This document shows, piece by piece, positions 47,718 to 57,076 of a stretch of 64,000 nucleotides of DNA. Origin of the DNA: an uncultured Bacteroidales bacterium (GTDB lineage: Bacteria; Bacteroidota; Bacteroidia; Bacteroidales; Muribaculaceae); contig CANPDU010000001.1 of assembly GCA_947573135.1 (NCBI GenBank), positions 124,001-188,000 of the forward strand, written 5' to 3'. Every line of letters starts with the position of its first letter. Positions within the stretch are counted from its first letter, which is position 1. The notes beneath the pieces are model-generated. The model made no database searches. It saw nothing but the letters and a program-made list of their open reading frames with translations, and was not told the DNA's origin. The position numbers were made by a program, and so were the translations under genes.

Positions 47718-49802
47718 TTAGTAAACGTCGACAAGAGTAAACTCAGTCGTAATACGGCGGAATTCGGCGCCCTTGCCTTCAGCGACGCTGATATGATACT
47801 GATAGTCTGTGTTCATGTCCTTGAGGTTAGCGACGTTTTTGGTGAGGAAGTCGCAGACGCCGTAAGCACGGAGGAAGGCAAGCTGTTCGTTCTGCTTGAT
47901 GAGATCCTTTGTGTTGACGGAAATACCGGTCATCTGACCGTCCTTATAGACGATCTCGTTGTCGAAGTCGCCGTAAACTCCGTCATAAGGAATTCCGTGA
48001 ACGATAGGAGTTCCGTCGGCAGTACCCGAAATTTTGATGTTGATCTTCTTACCTTCCTTAATGTACTGAGCGAAGTCACCTTCGAATGCGTCTTTTACGA
48101 TCTTGAGCATAGCTTTGGCAGCTCCTGATTCGTCGATATGGTATTTGCCGGGGCCGAAGTCTTCGTGAACAGAGAAACCGGGCTCGACTTCATATGTGAA
48201 GCTGATGATGTAGTTGAGAATCTTTTTGCCGTTTGCGTCGAAGGATGGTTCGTAGCGCGACTCGACGGAAATGTTGGTGTGGTCGGTAATGACGTTCTGA
48301 GATTTAGCTTCTTCGACAACCTGTCGGCTGAGTTCCTGAAGTTTCATCTCTTCCATCTGTTGCTGCTGCAGCATTTCGATAGAAACGACATTGTCCTCGT
48401 CGTTCAGGAAGCTCAGCGGCTTGCGGTCGATGTTGTCATAGATGTATGATTTGCCTGTGCCTTTGTGTCGTATCTTTGCGTAGATGAGCTCGAAGTTGTC
48501 GTCGGGCATGATGCCGTATTTAGCATCGGTGAATTCGAGATCGTCGGCAGAATTGAAGTCAACGACTTCGGATTCGGGGACGGGGAGGAAGATCGAAGGC
48601 ATGTTGTCGAAGTCGACTTCGAGCATCTGGTTGGCGCGGTCATATTTACCGAGTGAGACTTCCGACATTGAAAGAAGGTTGTCGGCAAACTGAGTTGAGA
48701 TCTCGCCTTCGAACAGACGCTGCTGGCGTGCGCGGCTTTCGTCGTTGACACGGGCCCGGTACTGTTCCATAGTTTCACCGGGAGCCATCTTCAACCATTC
48801 GTTCATTCGTCCGGCAACTTCGTCGGCAATGAGTTTTCCGTAGAACGGAGCCATCGAAGTGATGCGCTTAACGGCCAGAGCGTTTGTGGTGTTGTTGGCG
48901 AGGAGAGTGTTGCGGTTGCTGTCGGGGATGAACACGAGTTCGGACATATTTCCGCCGGGAACGTCGATGATCTCCCGGTCGTTGTTGCGCAGGATGTTGA
49001 CAATCTCTATGCGGTCGGGGGCAACGGCAACGGCAACGTATTTGCCGTCGAAGTTGAAGTCGAAGTCAAGACCCTGACCGAGATCTTCGATAGAGTGTTT
49101 GAGGCCATAGCTGCGAGTATCATATATATTAAGGAGGCCGTCGTCGGTCAGAATGCCGAATTCGGAGTTGTCTTCAGAGAAAGCCATAGCGTTGACGGTT
49201 TCTTCGAAAGACCATGATTTACGGGGTTTGCGTTCTTCGAAGTTGTAGACGGTCACGTTATGGTCATTGGCGCAGGCGAGATAGTAGTTGTCGGAGCTCA
49301 TTATCATCTCTGTCGGGATGAAATCGAGCGGGAGAGTCTGGAGCAGCTTGTGAGTCTTAGCGTCGATGATGTGCAGCCCCTGATCTGTAGCGAGCAGTAT
49401 CTGACGGGCGTCGGGCGTGTAAGCGACAGCAGATGGGTTGCCGTATTTCTTGGAAGCGAATTTTTCAAGCCGCACGTCAACGATTGCGGTAGAGTAGAGC
49501 GCAGCTTCGGCGCTTTTGGGGTCTTGTGCGATAACAATGAAGTCGATGCCGGCGGGATTGACGGCGAGCTTGCGCAGAGGTTTGTTAACTTCGCAGAATG
49601 ATGTGCCGAGGAGGTCAACCACATTTTTGCCCTGAAGCATGTAGAGAGAAGTGAAATAAGGCTTGATCTCAGTGGGCGTGACTTTACGTTTGAAAAGGTA
49701 GTCGTTTTTCTGTGCGACAGAAGCCGGAGCAAAAGCGACCGACGCGAGGACGACAGCTGCGGCAGCTTTTTTCAGACCGTTGAAAGAAATGTTAAGGTTC
49801 AT
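47718..49802 (-). CDS. Secreted WD40/beta-propeller-like protein
   Basis: Signal peptide; SAVAYTPDARQILLATDQGLHIIDAKTHKLLQTLPLDFIPTEMIMSSDNYYLACANDHNVTVYNFEERKPRKSWSFEETVNAMAFSEDNSEFGILTDDGLLNIYDTRS. Confidence 0.75.
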   Translation of the reverse strand: MNLNISFNGLKKAAAAVVLASVAFAPASVAQKNDYLFKRKVTPTEIKPYFTSLYMLQGKNVVDLLGTSFCEVNKPLRKLAVNPAGIDFIVIAQDPKSAEAALYSTAIVDVRLEKFASKKYGNPSAVAYTPDARQILLATDQGLHIIDAKTHKLLQTLPLDFIPTEMIMSSDNYYLACANDHNVTVYNFEERKPRKSWSFEETVNAMAFSEDNSEFGILTDDGLLNIYDTRSYGLKHSIEDLGQGLDFDFNFDGKYVAVAVAPDRIEIVNILRNNDREIIDVPGGNMSELVFIPDSNRNTLLANNTTNALAVKRITSMAPFYGKLIADEVAGRMNEWLKMAPGETMEQYRARVNDESRARQQRLFEGEISTQFADNLLSMSEVSLGKYDRANQMLEVDFDNMPSIFLPVPESEVVDFNSADDLEFTDAKYGIMPDDNFELIYAKIRHKGTGKSYIYDNIDRKPLSFLNDEDNVVSIEMLQQQQMEEMKLQELSRQVVEEAKSQNVITDHTNISVESRYEPSFDANGKKILNYIISFTYEVEPGFSVHEDFGPGKYHIDESGAAKAMLKIVKDAFEGDFAQYIKEGKKINIKISGTADGTPIVHGIPYDGVYGDFDNEIVYKDGQMTGISVNTKDLIKQNEQLAFLRAYGVCDFLTKNVANLKDMNTDYQYHISVAEGKGAEFRRITTEFTLVDVY

Positions 49803-49846
49803 AAAGATTGAGTTATTGTGTTATAAATATATTAAGCGTTGTATTG

Positions 49847-50679
49847 TCAGAGCCTCAGCAGATAGACCGGGAGGTTGGTGTCGGGCTTTTCGTCTGACGG
49901 GGCTGCGATGAGTTGATTGATCTGCTCGATCAGTTCGTCAATGTCGAATCGGCAGTTTGTCATGATCATTATATGGCTTTCATCGGGCTTGAGTCCGGAG
50001 AAGTGTTCGCGTGCGATTGCCTGCCCCGGGAGTACGACGTAGCATCCCATGGGCTGTCCGAGTTCCGATATGTCGACGTTTCCGAGATCAGTCTCTTTGA
50101 TTTTTATGACGTTGAGATAGACAGGGAAGGGGCGGTCGTTGACAAGGCGGAACTGTTTGCCGGAATCGCCGAGTCGTCCGTGGAAAATCGGAGCCGGAAA
50201 ATCGATTGTGTCGGAAGCATCGGGGGAAATGATGGTTTTTGCGACATGAAGGGCGAGTGCGCGGGGTTCGACGACGAGGCTTTCTGCGCCGGGATCGTAG
50301 ACCTGCATAGACCGTTTTACGAGACCTTCGGTGTAGAGGCGTGTGTCTGTTTCGCCGCCTGAGTTGCTGAAGCGCATGCGGTCGTTGATGGCCCCGGTCG
50401 TTTTGGATGCCTGGCGTCGAGCATAATGCCCATTACGGATTTTTTGCCGTCGCTGACTGAAGCGAATATTTCTTTTGTCTTTTCGTTATAGATTTCGACT
50501 TTTGCGCCGGGCGCTATTTCAATTTCGTCGGTAGGCATAACTTTCATGCCTTTTTCGGGCTTGATCTGCCGTCCGCCCTGGATCAAGACGACATGGCCGG
50601 TGAAGTCATAGATGGAGTAATTGGCTTTCACCGATATCGCAAGGGCGAGAATTGCTAATATCACAGCAATGCGTTTCAT
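49847..50679 (-). pseudogene. Frameshifted (or frameshift-decoded) secreted protein of the caspase operon, two ORFs (50317-50679 and 49847-50377)
   Basis: 5' ORF MKRIAVILAILALAISVKANYSIYDFTGHVVLIQGG...KSVMGIMLDAR then divergence; the -1 frame is open across the junction (...RQASKTTGAINDRMRFSNSGGETDTRLYTEGLVK...). Confidence 0.6.
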
Positions 50680-50696
50680 GAGATCTGTCAGATGGT

Positions 50697-51881
50697 TTAA
50701 TTGTTGTTTGTGCGTGTTATCAGTTTATAGGGAATTCGTAGTCGGGATGCTATCCATGAGCCGATTGCGGCGAGTCCGTTCCAGATGTCGCAGGCGAACA
50801 CTCCGAATGCGAGCATCAGCAGGGAGTAGGAGAAATCAATCACCAGATTGTGGCTGACGAAACACCAGTAGCCGATCTGAACGGCTATCCACAGGAAGGA
50901 GAGCTGCATTATGCGTATAAGCAGTCCTTTGATGCCGCTCGAAAGGCTGACGTGAGTGATTACGATTATAAAGCACAGCACACAACCGATCAGCATGTTG
51001 GCTGCCTTTGGCAGCGATGTCATGTAGGCGCCGTCGAGTATTGTCGCGAGGGCATGGGCGTGGATCATCACGCCGGGCATAGATGATCTGACGGGGGTCG
51101 GATGGAGGTCGCCGCGCTCGTTCATGGCACCGACCAGGACAACGCGTCCGGTCAGTTCGTCTGACCGGTCGATGAGATCTGCGGGCTCAATTATGCGGAA
51201 ACGCCTCGAGTGGTATGTGATCATTTCGAGGCTTTTGCCGCGTTTGTTGAGTCTGTCGACGGCTTCAGGTGACACTTTGCCGGCGAGAGCGACGGCAAAT
51301 GACTGTATGTCGCCGGCTTCGGCGGTATGGAATACGGTCTGCATTTCGCGGATCATGCCTTTTTCGTATTTCGACGGCAGATCGGCGCCTGCAAATGTCG
51401 AAGTCGAGTCGGTGTGTGCGGCATAGAAGTATGACGCGCTTCTGACAGCGAATGAGTCGGGACGGTTGTCGAGACACTTCATGCCGAGTGGCTGTACGAG
51501 GGCGTGACAGTGCTTTATTGCGTCGAGCAGCACTTCGTCGCCGTCGCGCGGGTCGTCGAACATTGCGTCGAGCCCTATAGCGGCAGCTCCGCTGAGAGAT
51601 GCGACAGTCAGAATGTCGGCGATCTCAGCACGGTCGCTGTTGTCGATGTTGACGATGACGATATTGTCGTCGAGCCTGCTCACGGCTCGAGAGTCGGCAA
51701 CAAGATTGTAAAAATCGGGTATTGTGAAGTCGTTTCGTTCGGGAGTTGCAAACATAGCCGAGGTAGATGATGAAAAAGGCTGCATCAGAATCAGCGACAG
51801 TCCGAAAGCGAGCAACGTTATGCCTACGCCTTTTGTGAGGCGCATCGTCAGGAGTTTTTTGCGGCTGCCGGGTGCATTCAT
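50697..51881 (-). CDS. CHASE2 domain-containing membrane protein
   Basis: RLDDNIVIVNIDNSDRAEIADILTVASLSGAAAIGLDAMFDDPRDGDEVLLDAI...GRVVLVGAMNERGDLHPTPVRSSMPGVMIHAHALATILDGAYMTSLP, then C-terminal TM segments. Confidence 0.85.
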   Translation of the reverse strand: MNAPGSRKKLLTMRLTKGVGITLLAFGLSLILMQPFSSSTSAMFATPERNDFTIPDFYNLVADSRAVSRLDDNIVIVNIDNSDRAEIADILTVASLSGAAAIGLDAMFDDPRDGDEVLLDAIKHCHALVQPLGMKCLDNRPDSFAVRSASYFYAAHTDSTSTFAGADLPSKYEKGMIREMQTVFHTAEAGDIQSFAVALAGKVSPEAVDRLNKRGKSLEMITYHSRRFRIIEPADLIDRSDELTGRVVLVGAMNERGDLHPTPVRSSMPGVMIHAHALATILDGAYMTSLPKAANMLIGCVLCFIIVITHVSLSSGIKGLLIRIMQLSFLWIAVQIGYWCFVSHNLVIDFSYSLLMLAFGVFACDIWNGLAAIGSWIASRLRIPYKLITRTNNN

Positions 51882-51921
51882 GATTATGGCTGTGTGTGCG
51901 TAGTCGCTTATATTTGCGACA

Positions 51922-51929
51922 CAAAGGTA
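51922..51929 (-). promoter_or_regulatory. -7 box TACCTTTG upstream of the CHASE2-caspase operon
   Basis: CAAAGGTA on + strand, 41 bp upstream of the 51881 start. Confidence 0.55.
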
Positions 51930-52123
51930 ATGATTTTCTTTAAATTATAAAAATAAATTATTAATGAGAATCGGAGCGGTGATAGTGTCGGGAACGTACA
52001 AACCAGCGCCGGCAGGTCAATCTGAGGCCGGTCAGCAACGGCAAAAAAGTTTTTCCGCGTCAAAAAGTTGTCAGTTATCAAGATATTGTATAACTTTGCG
52101 GAGTTTTTCAAAGAAACGGACCA

Positions 52124-52720
52124 ATGGGAAAGTTCACTGCATATAAATTGCCGCTGAAGAGCCTTGCCAAGGGCAGTCATGAATTTGACTATGACCTGGG
52201 TAAGCAGTTTTTTGCCGACATGGAGAGCCAGGATATCCGCGACGCGGATGTAAAGGTGAGGCTGACAGTCGGTTATAACGGTGATGTCTACGATCTCACA
52301 TTCGTGTTTACGGGTGAGGTCACTGTGCTGTGCGACCGGTGTCTCGATGATCTTCATCTGCCAATCGACACGACCTATCATATCATGGTCAAGTATGGCG
52401 AGGATTTCAACGACGACTCAGACGATCTGCTCGAGATACCCGAGAGCGACAACTATCTTAATGTGGCTTACATGATGTATGACACAGTCACTCTGGCTAT
52501 TCCGATCAAGCATGTTCATCCGTTGGGCAAATGTAACCGGGCGATGAGCGCGATACTGAAGAAGCATCGCGCGCGGGCCACAGGCGAAGATGCCGATCTT
52601 GAAAACGATCTGATCGACGAAATGGACCAGATGGACGGCGGAGACGACGGAGTGTCGCAGCCGACCGATCCTCGCTGGGACGCCCTTAAGGGGCTTTCGT
52701 CGGAAGATAACGACGATTGA
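52124..52720 (+). CDS. DUF177/YceD family protein
   Basis: MGKFTAYKLPLKSLAKGSHEFDYDLGKQFFADME...VLCDRCLDDLHLPIDTTYHIMVKYGE; directly upstream of rpmF. Confidence 0.85.
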   Translation: MGKFTAYKLPLKSLAKGSHEFDYDLGKQFFADMESQDIRDADVKVRLTVGYNGDVYDLTFVFTGEVTVLCDRCLDDLHLPIDTTYHIMVKYGEDFNDDSDDLLEIPESDNYLNVAYMMYDTVTLAIPIKHVHPLGKCNRAMSAILKKHRARATGEDADLENDLIDEMDQMDGGDDGVSQPTDPRWDALKGLSSEDNDD

Positions 52721-52809
52721 CAGGCAGTAATGACTCCTCCCGGGCGACCGTCCGCACCGTCAGAGGTCACGCTTATAAGAAACAATAAAAATAGAAAACT
52801 AAAATAACA

Positions 52810-52995
52810 ATGGCACATCCTAAACGCAAACAGTCAAAGACCCGTACAGCAAAACGTAGAACTCACGACAAGGCAGTAGCTCCCACGCTGGCCCTCTGCC
52901 CTAACTGCGGCGCATGGCATATCTATCACACAGTGTGCGGCGAATGCGGTTACTACCGCGGACATATCGCAATCCAAAAGGACGCTGCTGTCTAA
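52810..52995 (+). CDS. rpmF: 50S ribosomal protein L32
   Basis: MAHPKRKQSKTRTAKRRTHDKAVAPTLALCPNCGAWHIYHTVCGECGYYRGHIAIQ. Confidence 0.97.
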   Translation: MAHPKRKQSKTRTAKRRTHDKAVAPTLALCPNCGAWHIYHTVCGECGYYRGHIAIQKDAAV

Positions 52996-53154
52996 CGCAC
53001 TGCCTTTAAGGAGTTGATGCCGGTCGTAAGGCTAATGGCACAGCCAAGCAAACGCTTCTCTTAACCGCGCAGACTCCGCTTGTCGCAGACAAAGCGGAGC
53101 CACGGTCGAGAGAGCATTTTTCGTATCATTAAACAGACAAGCACATAATAATTT

Positions 53155-54141
53155 ATGCTTAATGCACGCATTTCGGGAATAGCATCTTATCTACCCGACG
53201 ACATACTCGACAACGAGATGCTTTCGAAGATGGTCGACACAAACGACGAATGGATCATGTCGCGTGTCGGCATCAAGCAGCGCCATATACTCAACATGGA
53301 CGGCGAAGGATCGTCGTATATGGGCATCAAGGCCGTCGAACGCCTTCTGGCGTCGACAGGCGACAAACCTGAAGATATCGAACTTATTATCTGCGCGACA
53401 TCCAATCCGGATTACCGTTTCCCGTCGACGGCCTCGGTGATCGCCTACGGAAGCAAGCTCGTCAATGCCTACGGCTATGACATTCAGGCTGCCTGCGCCG
53501 GATTTATCGTGGCAATGCAGGACGCGACGGCTTATATACGTTCGGGCATGTACAAGAAGATTTTGGTTGTCACCACTGAAAAAATGTCGTCGATGGTCAA
53601 TTATAACGACCGTGCCACCTGTCCGCTTTTCGGGGACGGTGCCGCCGCCGTGCTTGTCGAGCCCACGACCGAAGAAGGCGTAGGCGTGATCGATGCAGTG
53701 CTTCATGTCGACGGCGTCGGCCGTGACCATCTGCTGATGAAAGCCGGCGGATCTGTCAAGCCGACGACTCACGAGACAGTCGACGCGGGCGAGAATTTCC
53801 TCTATCAGGAAGGCCGTCAGGTCTACAAACACGCCGTGACCGACATGCTCACTTCGACTCTCGAAGTGATGAAGCGCAATAACCTGACAGTCGATGACAT
53901 CAGCTACCTGATCCCTCATCAGGCCAATCTCCGCATAATCGAGGCCGTGGCCGACCGCGCGGGTGTGCCTGCCGACAAGGTGCTTGTCAACATCGAGCAT
54001 ACCGGCAATACTTCGGCCGCTTCGATACCCATCTGTCTCGACGAGTACCGCAACAAGCTGAAGAAAGGCGACAAACTTGTGCTCACGGCATTCGGCGCCG
54101 GTTTCACCTGGGGCGCGATGTATCTCGTCTGGGGTCTTTAA
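53155..54141 (+). CDS. fabH: 3-oxoacyl-ACP synthase III
   Basis: ISGIASYLPDDILDNEMLSKMVDTNDEWIMSRVGIKQRHI...DIQAACAGFIVAM...IPHQANLRII...NIEHTGNTSAASIP. Confidence 0.94.
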   Translation: MLNARISGIASYLPDDILDNEMLSKMVDTNDEWIMSRVGIKQRHILNMDGEGSSYMGIKAVERLLASTGDKPEDIELIICATSNPDYRFPSTASVIAYGSKLVNAYGYDIQAACAGFIVAMQDATAYIRSGMYKKILVVTTEKMSSMVNYNDRATCPLFGDGAAAVLVEPTTEEGVGVIDAVLHVDGVGRDHLLMKAGGSVKPTTHETVDAGENFLYQEGRQVYKHAVTDMLTSTLEVMKRNNLTVDDISYLIPHQANLRIIEAVADRAGVPADKVLVNIEHTGNTSAASIPICLDEYRNKLKKGDKLVLTAFGAGFTWGAMYLVWGL

Positions 54142-54169
54142 ACCGGTTCCGCGCTATAAAATTTACAGG

Positions 54170-54196
54170 AATAGCATCTTTTGAGGTGCTATTTTT
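54170..54196 (+). terminator. Intrinsic terminator downstream of fabH
   Basis: AATAGCATCT-tttg-AGGTGCTATTttt, 10-bp stem with one wobble and T-tract. Confidence 0.8.
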
Positions 54197-54229
54197 GTTT
54201 ATATGTAGATAACAAAAACAATTACAGAT

Positions 54230-55120
54230 ATGACTAACGGACATAAATCGGGTTTTGTAAATATAGTAGGCAACCCCAACGTCGGCAAATCGACTCTGAT
54301 GAACGATCTTGTCGGCGAGCGCATCAGCATAATCACATCCAAGGCTCAGACCACGCGCCACCGCATCATGGGCATCGTCAACACGCCCGAATATCAGATC
54401 GTGTTCTCCGACACGCCCGGTGTGCTGCAGCCCAAGTACAAGCTGCAGGAGAGTATGCTCGGCTTCAGCGAAGGCGCTCTGACCGACGCCGACATACTGC
54501 TTTATGTCACTGATGTCGTCGAGGATCCGACAAAAAATGCCGAATTTCTTGCGCGTGTCGCCAAAGAGACTATCCCCGTACTGCTGGTGATCAACAAGAT
54601 CGACCTGCTCAAGGGCAATGACGAGCTCGAAAAGATCGTCGCCCGCTGGAAAGAGCTTCTGCCCAATGCCGAGGTGTTTCCGACGTCGGCGCTCGAGCAT
54701 TTCAATGTCGACGGTCTGATGCGCCGCATCGTCGAGCTGCTGCCCGAAGCCGAGCCTTACTTCGGCAAGGACGCCCTGACCGACAAGCCGGCGCGGTTCT
54801 TCGTCACCGAGATCATCCGCGAGAAGATATTGCTCAACTATGACAAGGAGGTGCCTTACAGCACCGAGGTCGTCGTCGAGAAATTTGAAGAAAAAGAGAA
54901 GTCGATCCATATTATGGCCGTCATCTATGTCGAGCGCGACAGTCAGAAGGGTATTCTGATCGGCCGCGGGGGCGCGCGACTCAAGAAGGTCGGCACAGAG
55001 GCCCGCAAGGATATCGAGACCTTCTTCGGCAAGAGTGTCTATCTCGAGCTCTTTGTCAAAGTCGAGCCTGACTGGCGCAATCGCGAGAACAAACTGCGTG
55101 CGTTTGGCTATATCGAATAA
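54230..55120 (+). CDS. era: GTPase Era
   Basis: [37 protein letters not shown]...DTPG...NKID...KH-like GGARLKKVGTEARKDIETFFGKSVYLELFVKVEPDWR. Confidence 0.96.
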   Translation: MTNGHKSGFVNIVGNPNVGKSTLMNDLVGERISIITSKAQTTRHRIMGIVNTPEYQIVFSDTPGVLQPKYKLQESMLGFSEGALTDADILLYVTDVVEDPTKNAEFLARVAKETIPVLLVINKIDLLKGNDELEKIVARWKELLPNAEVFPTSALEHFNVDGLMRRIVELLPEAEPYFGKDALTDKPARFFVTEIIREKILLNYDKEVPYSTEVVVEKFEEKEKSIHIMAVIYVERDSQKGILIGRGGARLKKVGTEARKDIETFFGKSVYLELFVKVEPDWRNRENKLRAFGYIE

Positions 55121-55156
55121 TTAAGTTAAATTTGCAAATAAATTTGTGAATAAAAT

Positions 55157-56473
55157 ATGAGCCAGCTCGTAGCAATTGTAGGCCGTCCGAATGTCGGCAA
55201 ATCAACCCTTTTCAACCGTCTGACGCGTTCGCGTACCGCGATTGTCGATCCGACGGCCGGCACGACGCGCGACCGCCAGTACGGCAAGGTCGACTGGAAC
55301 GGCCGCGACTTCTCGATCGTCGACACCGGCGGCTGGGTCGTGAACTCCGAGGATGTTTTCGAAGGTGAGATCAACAAGCAGGTCGAGCTTGCCATCGAGC
55401 AGGCTGATGTGATCCTCTTTGTGGTCGACGCCATGAACGGCGTTACGGACCTTGACGATCATGTTGCACGCATATTGCGCCGCTCGCGCAAACCTGTCAT
55501 ACTTGTCGCCAACAAGGTCGATTCGAATGACTGGCTATATAATGTGCCCGAATTTTATGCGCTCGGACTTGGCGAGCCGTATCCGGTGTCGGCTGTCAGC
55601 GGCTACGGCACGGGCGATCTGCTCGATGAGGTCGTGAAAGATCTCCCTGAGTCTGACGGATATGAAGAGGCGCTCGAGGAGATACCTAAATTCGCGATTG
55701 TAGGTCGTCCTAACGCCGGCAAATCATCGCTGATCAACGCCTTTATCGGCGAAGACCGCCATATCGTCACCGATATCGCGGGTACGACACGCGACTCGAT
55801 CTATACGCGTTACGATAAGTTCGGTTTCGATTTCTATCTTGTCGACACCGCCGGCATACGCAAGAAGAACAAGGTCAGCGAAGACATCGAATATTATTCG
55901 GTGATCCGCTCTATCCGCGCCATCGAGGCCTCGGATGTGTGTATTCTTGTGATCGATGCCACACGCGGCATCGAAGCTCAGGATGTCAGCATTTTCTCGC
56001 TCATTCAGCGCAATAAGAAAGGACTCGTGGTCGTGGTCAACAAGTGGGACATAGCTGAAGACAAGTCGCAGGCTGCGATCAAACATTTTGAAGAGGCTAT
56101 ACGCGCGCGTTTTGCGCCCTTCGTCGATTTTCCGATCATATTTTCGTCGGCTCTGACAAAGCAGCGTATATATAAGGTAGTGGAGACTGCGGTTCATGTC
56201 TATGAAAACCGCAGGCGTGTCGTCCCTACCTCTCAGCTCAACACCGTTCTTCAGGAAGACATAGCTGCTTATCCGCCGCCAAGCAACAAGGGTAAGTATG
56301 TGAAGATAAAATATATCACGATGCTCAAGGGCGCTCAGGTGCCGACGTTTATCTTCTTCTGCAATCTGCCTCAGTGGGTCAAGGAACCATACCGGCGATA
56401 TCTCGAGAACAAGATACGCGAGCACTGGGACTTCAACGGCACCCCCGTCAACGTCTTCATGCGGGATAAATAA
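55157..56473 (+). CDS. der: GTPase Der (EngA)
   Basis: Two G domains: [24 protein letters not shown] and [34 protein letters not shown]. Confidence 0.97.
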   Translation: MSQLVAIVGRPNVGKSTLFNRLTRSRTAIVDPTAGTTRDRQYGKVDWNGRDFSIVDTGGWVVNSEDVFEGEINKQVELAIEQADVILFVVDAMNGVTDLDDHVARILRRSRKPVILVANKVDSNDWLYNVPEFYALGLGEPYPVSAVSGYGTGDLLDEVVKDLPESDGYEEALEEIPKFAIVGRPNAGKSSLINAFIGEDRHIVTDIAGTTRDSIYTRYDKFGFDFYLVDTAGIRKKNKVSEDIEYYSVIRSIRAIEASDVCILVIDATRGIEAQDVSIFSLIQRNKKGLVVVVNKWDIAEDKSQAAIKHFEEAIRARFAPFVDFPIIFSSALTKQRIYKVVETAVHVYENRRRVVPTSQLNTVLQEDIAAYPPPSNKGKYVKIKYITMLKGAQVPTFIFFCNLPQWVKEPYRRYLENKIREHWDFNGTPVNVFMRDK

Positions 56474-56517
56474 GCCAGTCAATGGCGCACAATTTTCCGG
56501 TCTAATACATCGCAAAG

Positions 56518-56839
56518 CTATGCCTATGTAATATCGCGCAAAGGCGCAAAGAGCGCAAAGTGAAATTATTGCTATTGGAATTTTGAATCAGGAAAAGTCA
56601 CAGGACACTAACAAAATGAATCTTTGTGACCTCAGCGACTTTGCGTGAAACACGCCTGCGTCTTCGCGTGTTTTTCTCCTATGCCTATGTAATATCGCGC
56701 AAAGGCGCAAAGAGGGCAAAGTGAAATTATTGCTATTGGGATTTTTAATCAGGAAAAGTCACAGGACACTAACAAAATGAATCTTTGCGACCTCTGCGAC
56801 TTTGCGTGAAACAGACCTGCGTCTTCGCGTGTAACAAAC
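56518..56839. repeat. Direct tandem duplication of a 161-bp intergenic unit
   Basis: ctatgcctatgtaatatcgcgcaaaggcgcaaagag.gcaaagtgaaattattgctattgg... begins at 56518 and again at 56679; high identity including aatcaggaaaagtcacaggacactaacaaaatgaatctttg.gacctc.gcgactttgcgtgaaaca. Confidence 0.92.
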
Positions 56840-57076
56840 CTGCGTCTTTGTGCGGTTTTTTTGTGCGAGACAGCCGTCTTTTTAAATTTTTTGCCCGGGA
56901 TTGTTGCCAAAATGTAAATTTTTAGTCGCACAGGTGTTAATTACGATTGGGTAAACATTTATTAACACTTGCATATGCCGATTTCACGAAAAAATCTTTA
57001 ATTTTGCCAAACGATATCAAAAAAAATCATCTAAAATCCAATCCAAATCACAATAAAACCAATCATTTTTAATTCC

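Noticed and set aside
53067-53092. Hairpin between rpmF and fabH (ctccgcttgtc-gca-gacaaagcggag)
   Set aside because: Noted but the stem has a bulge and no T-tract, so I could not assign a terminator or riboregulator.
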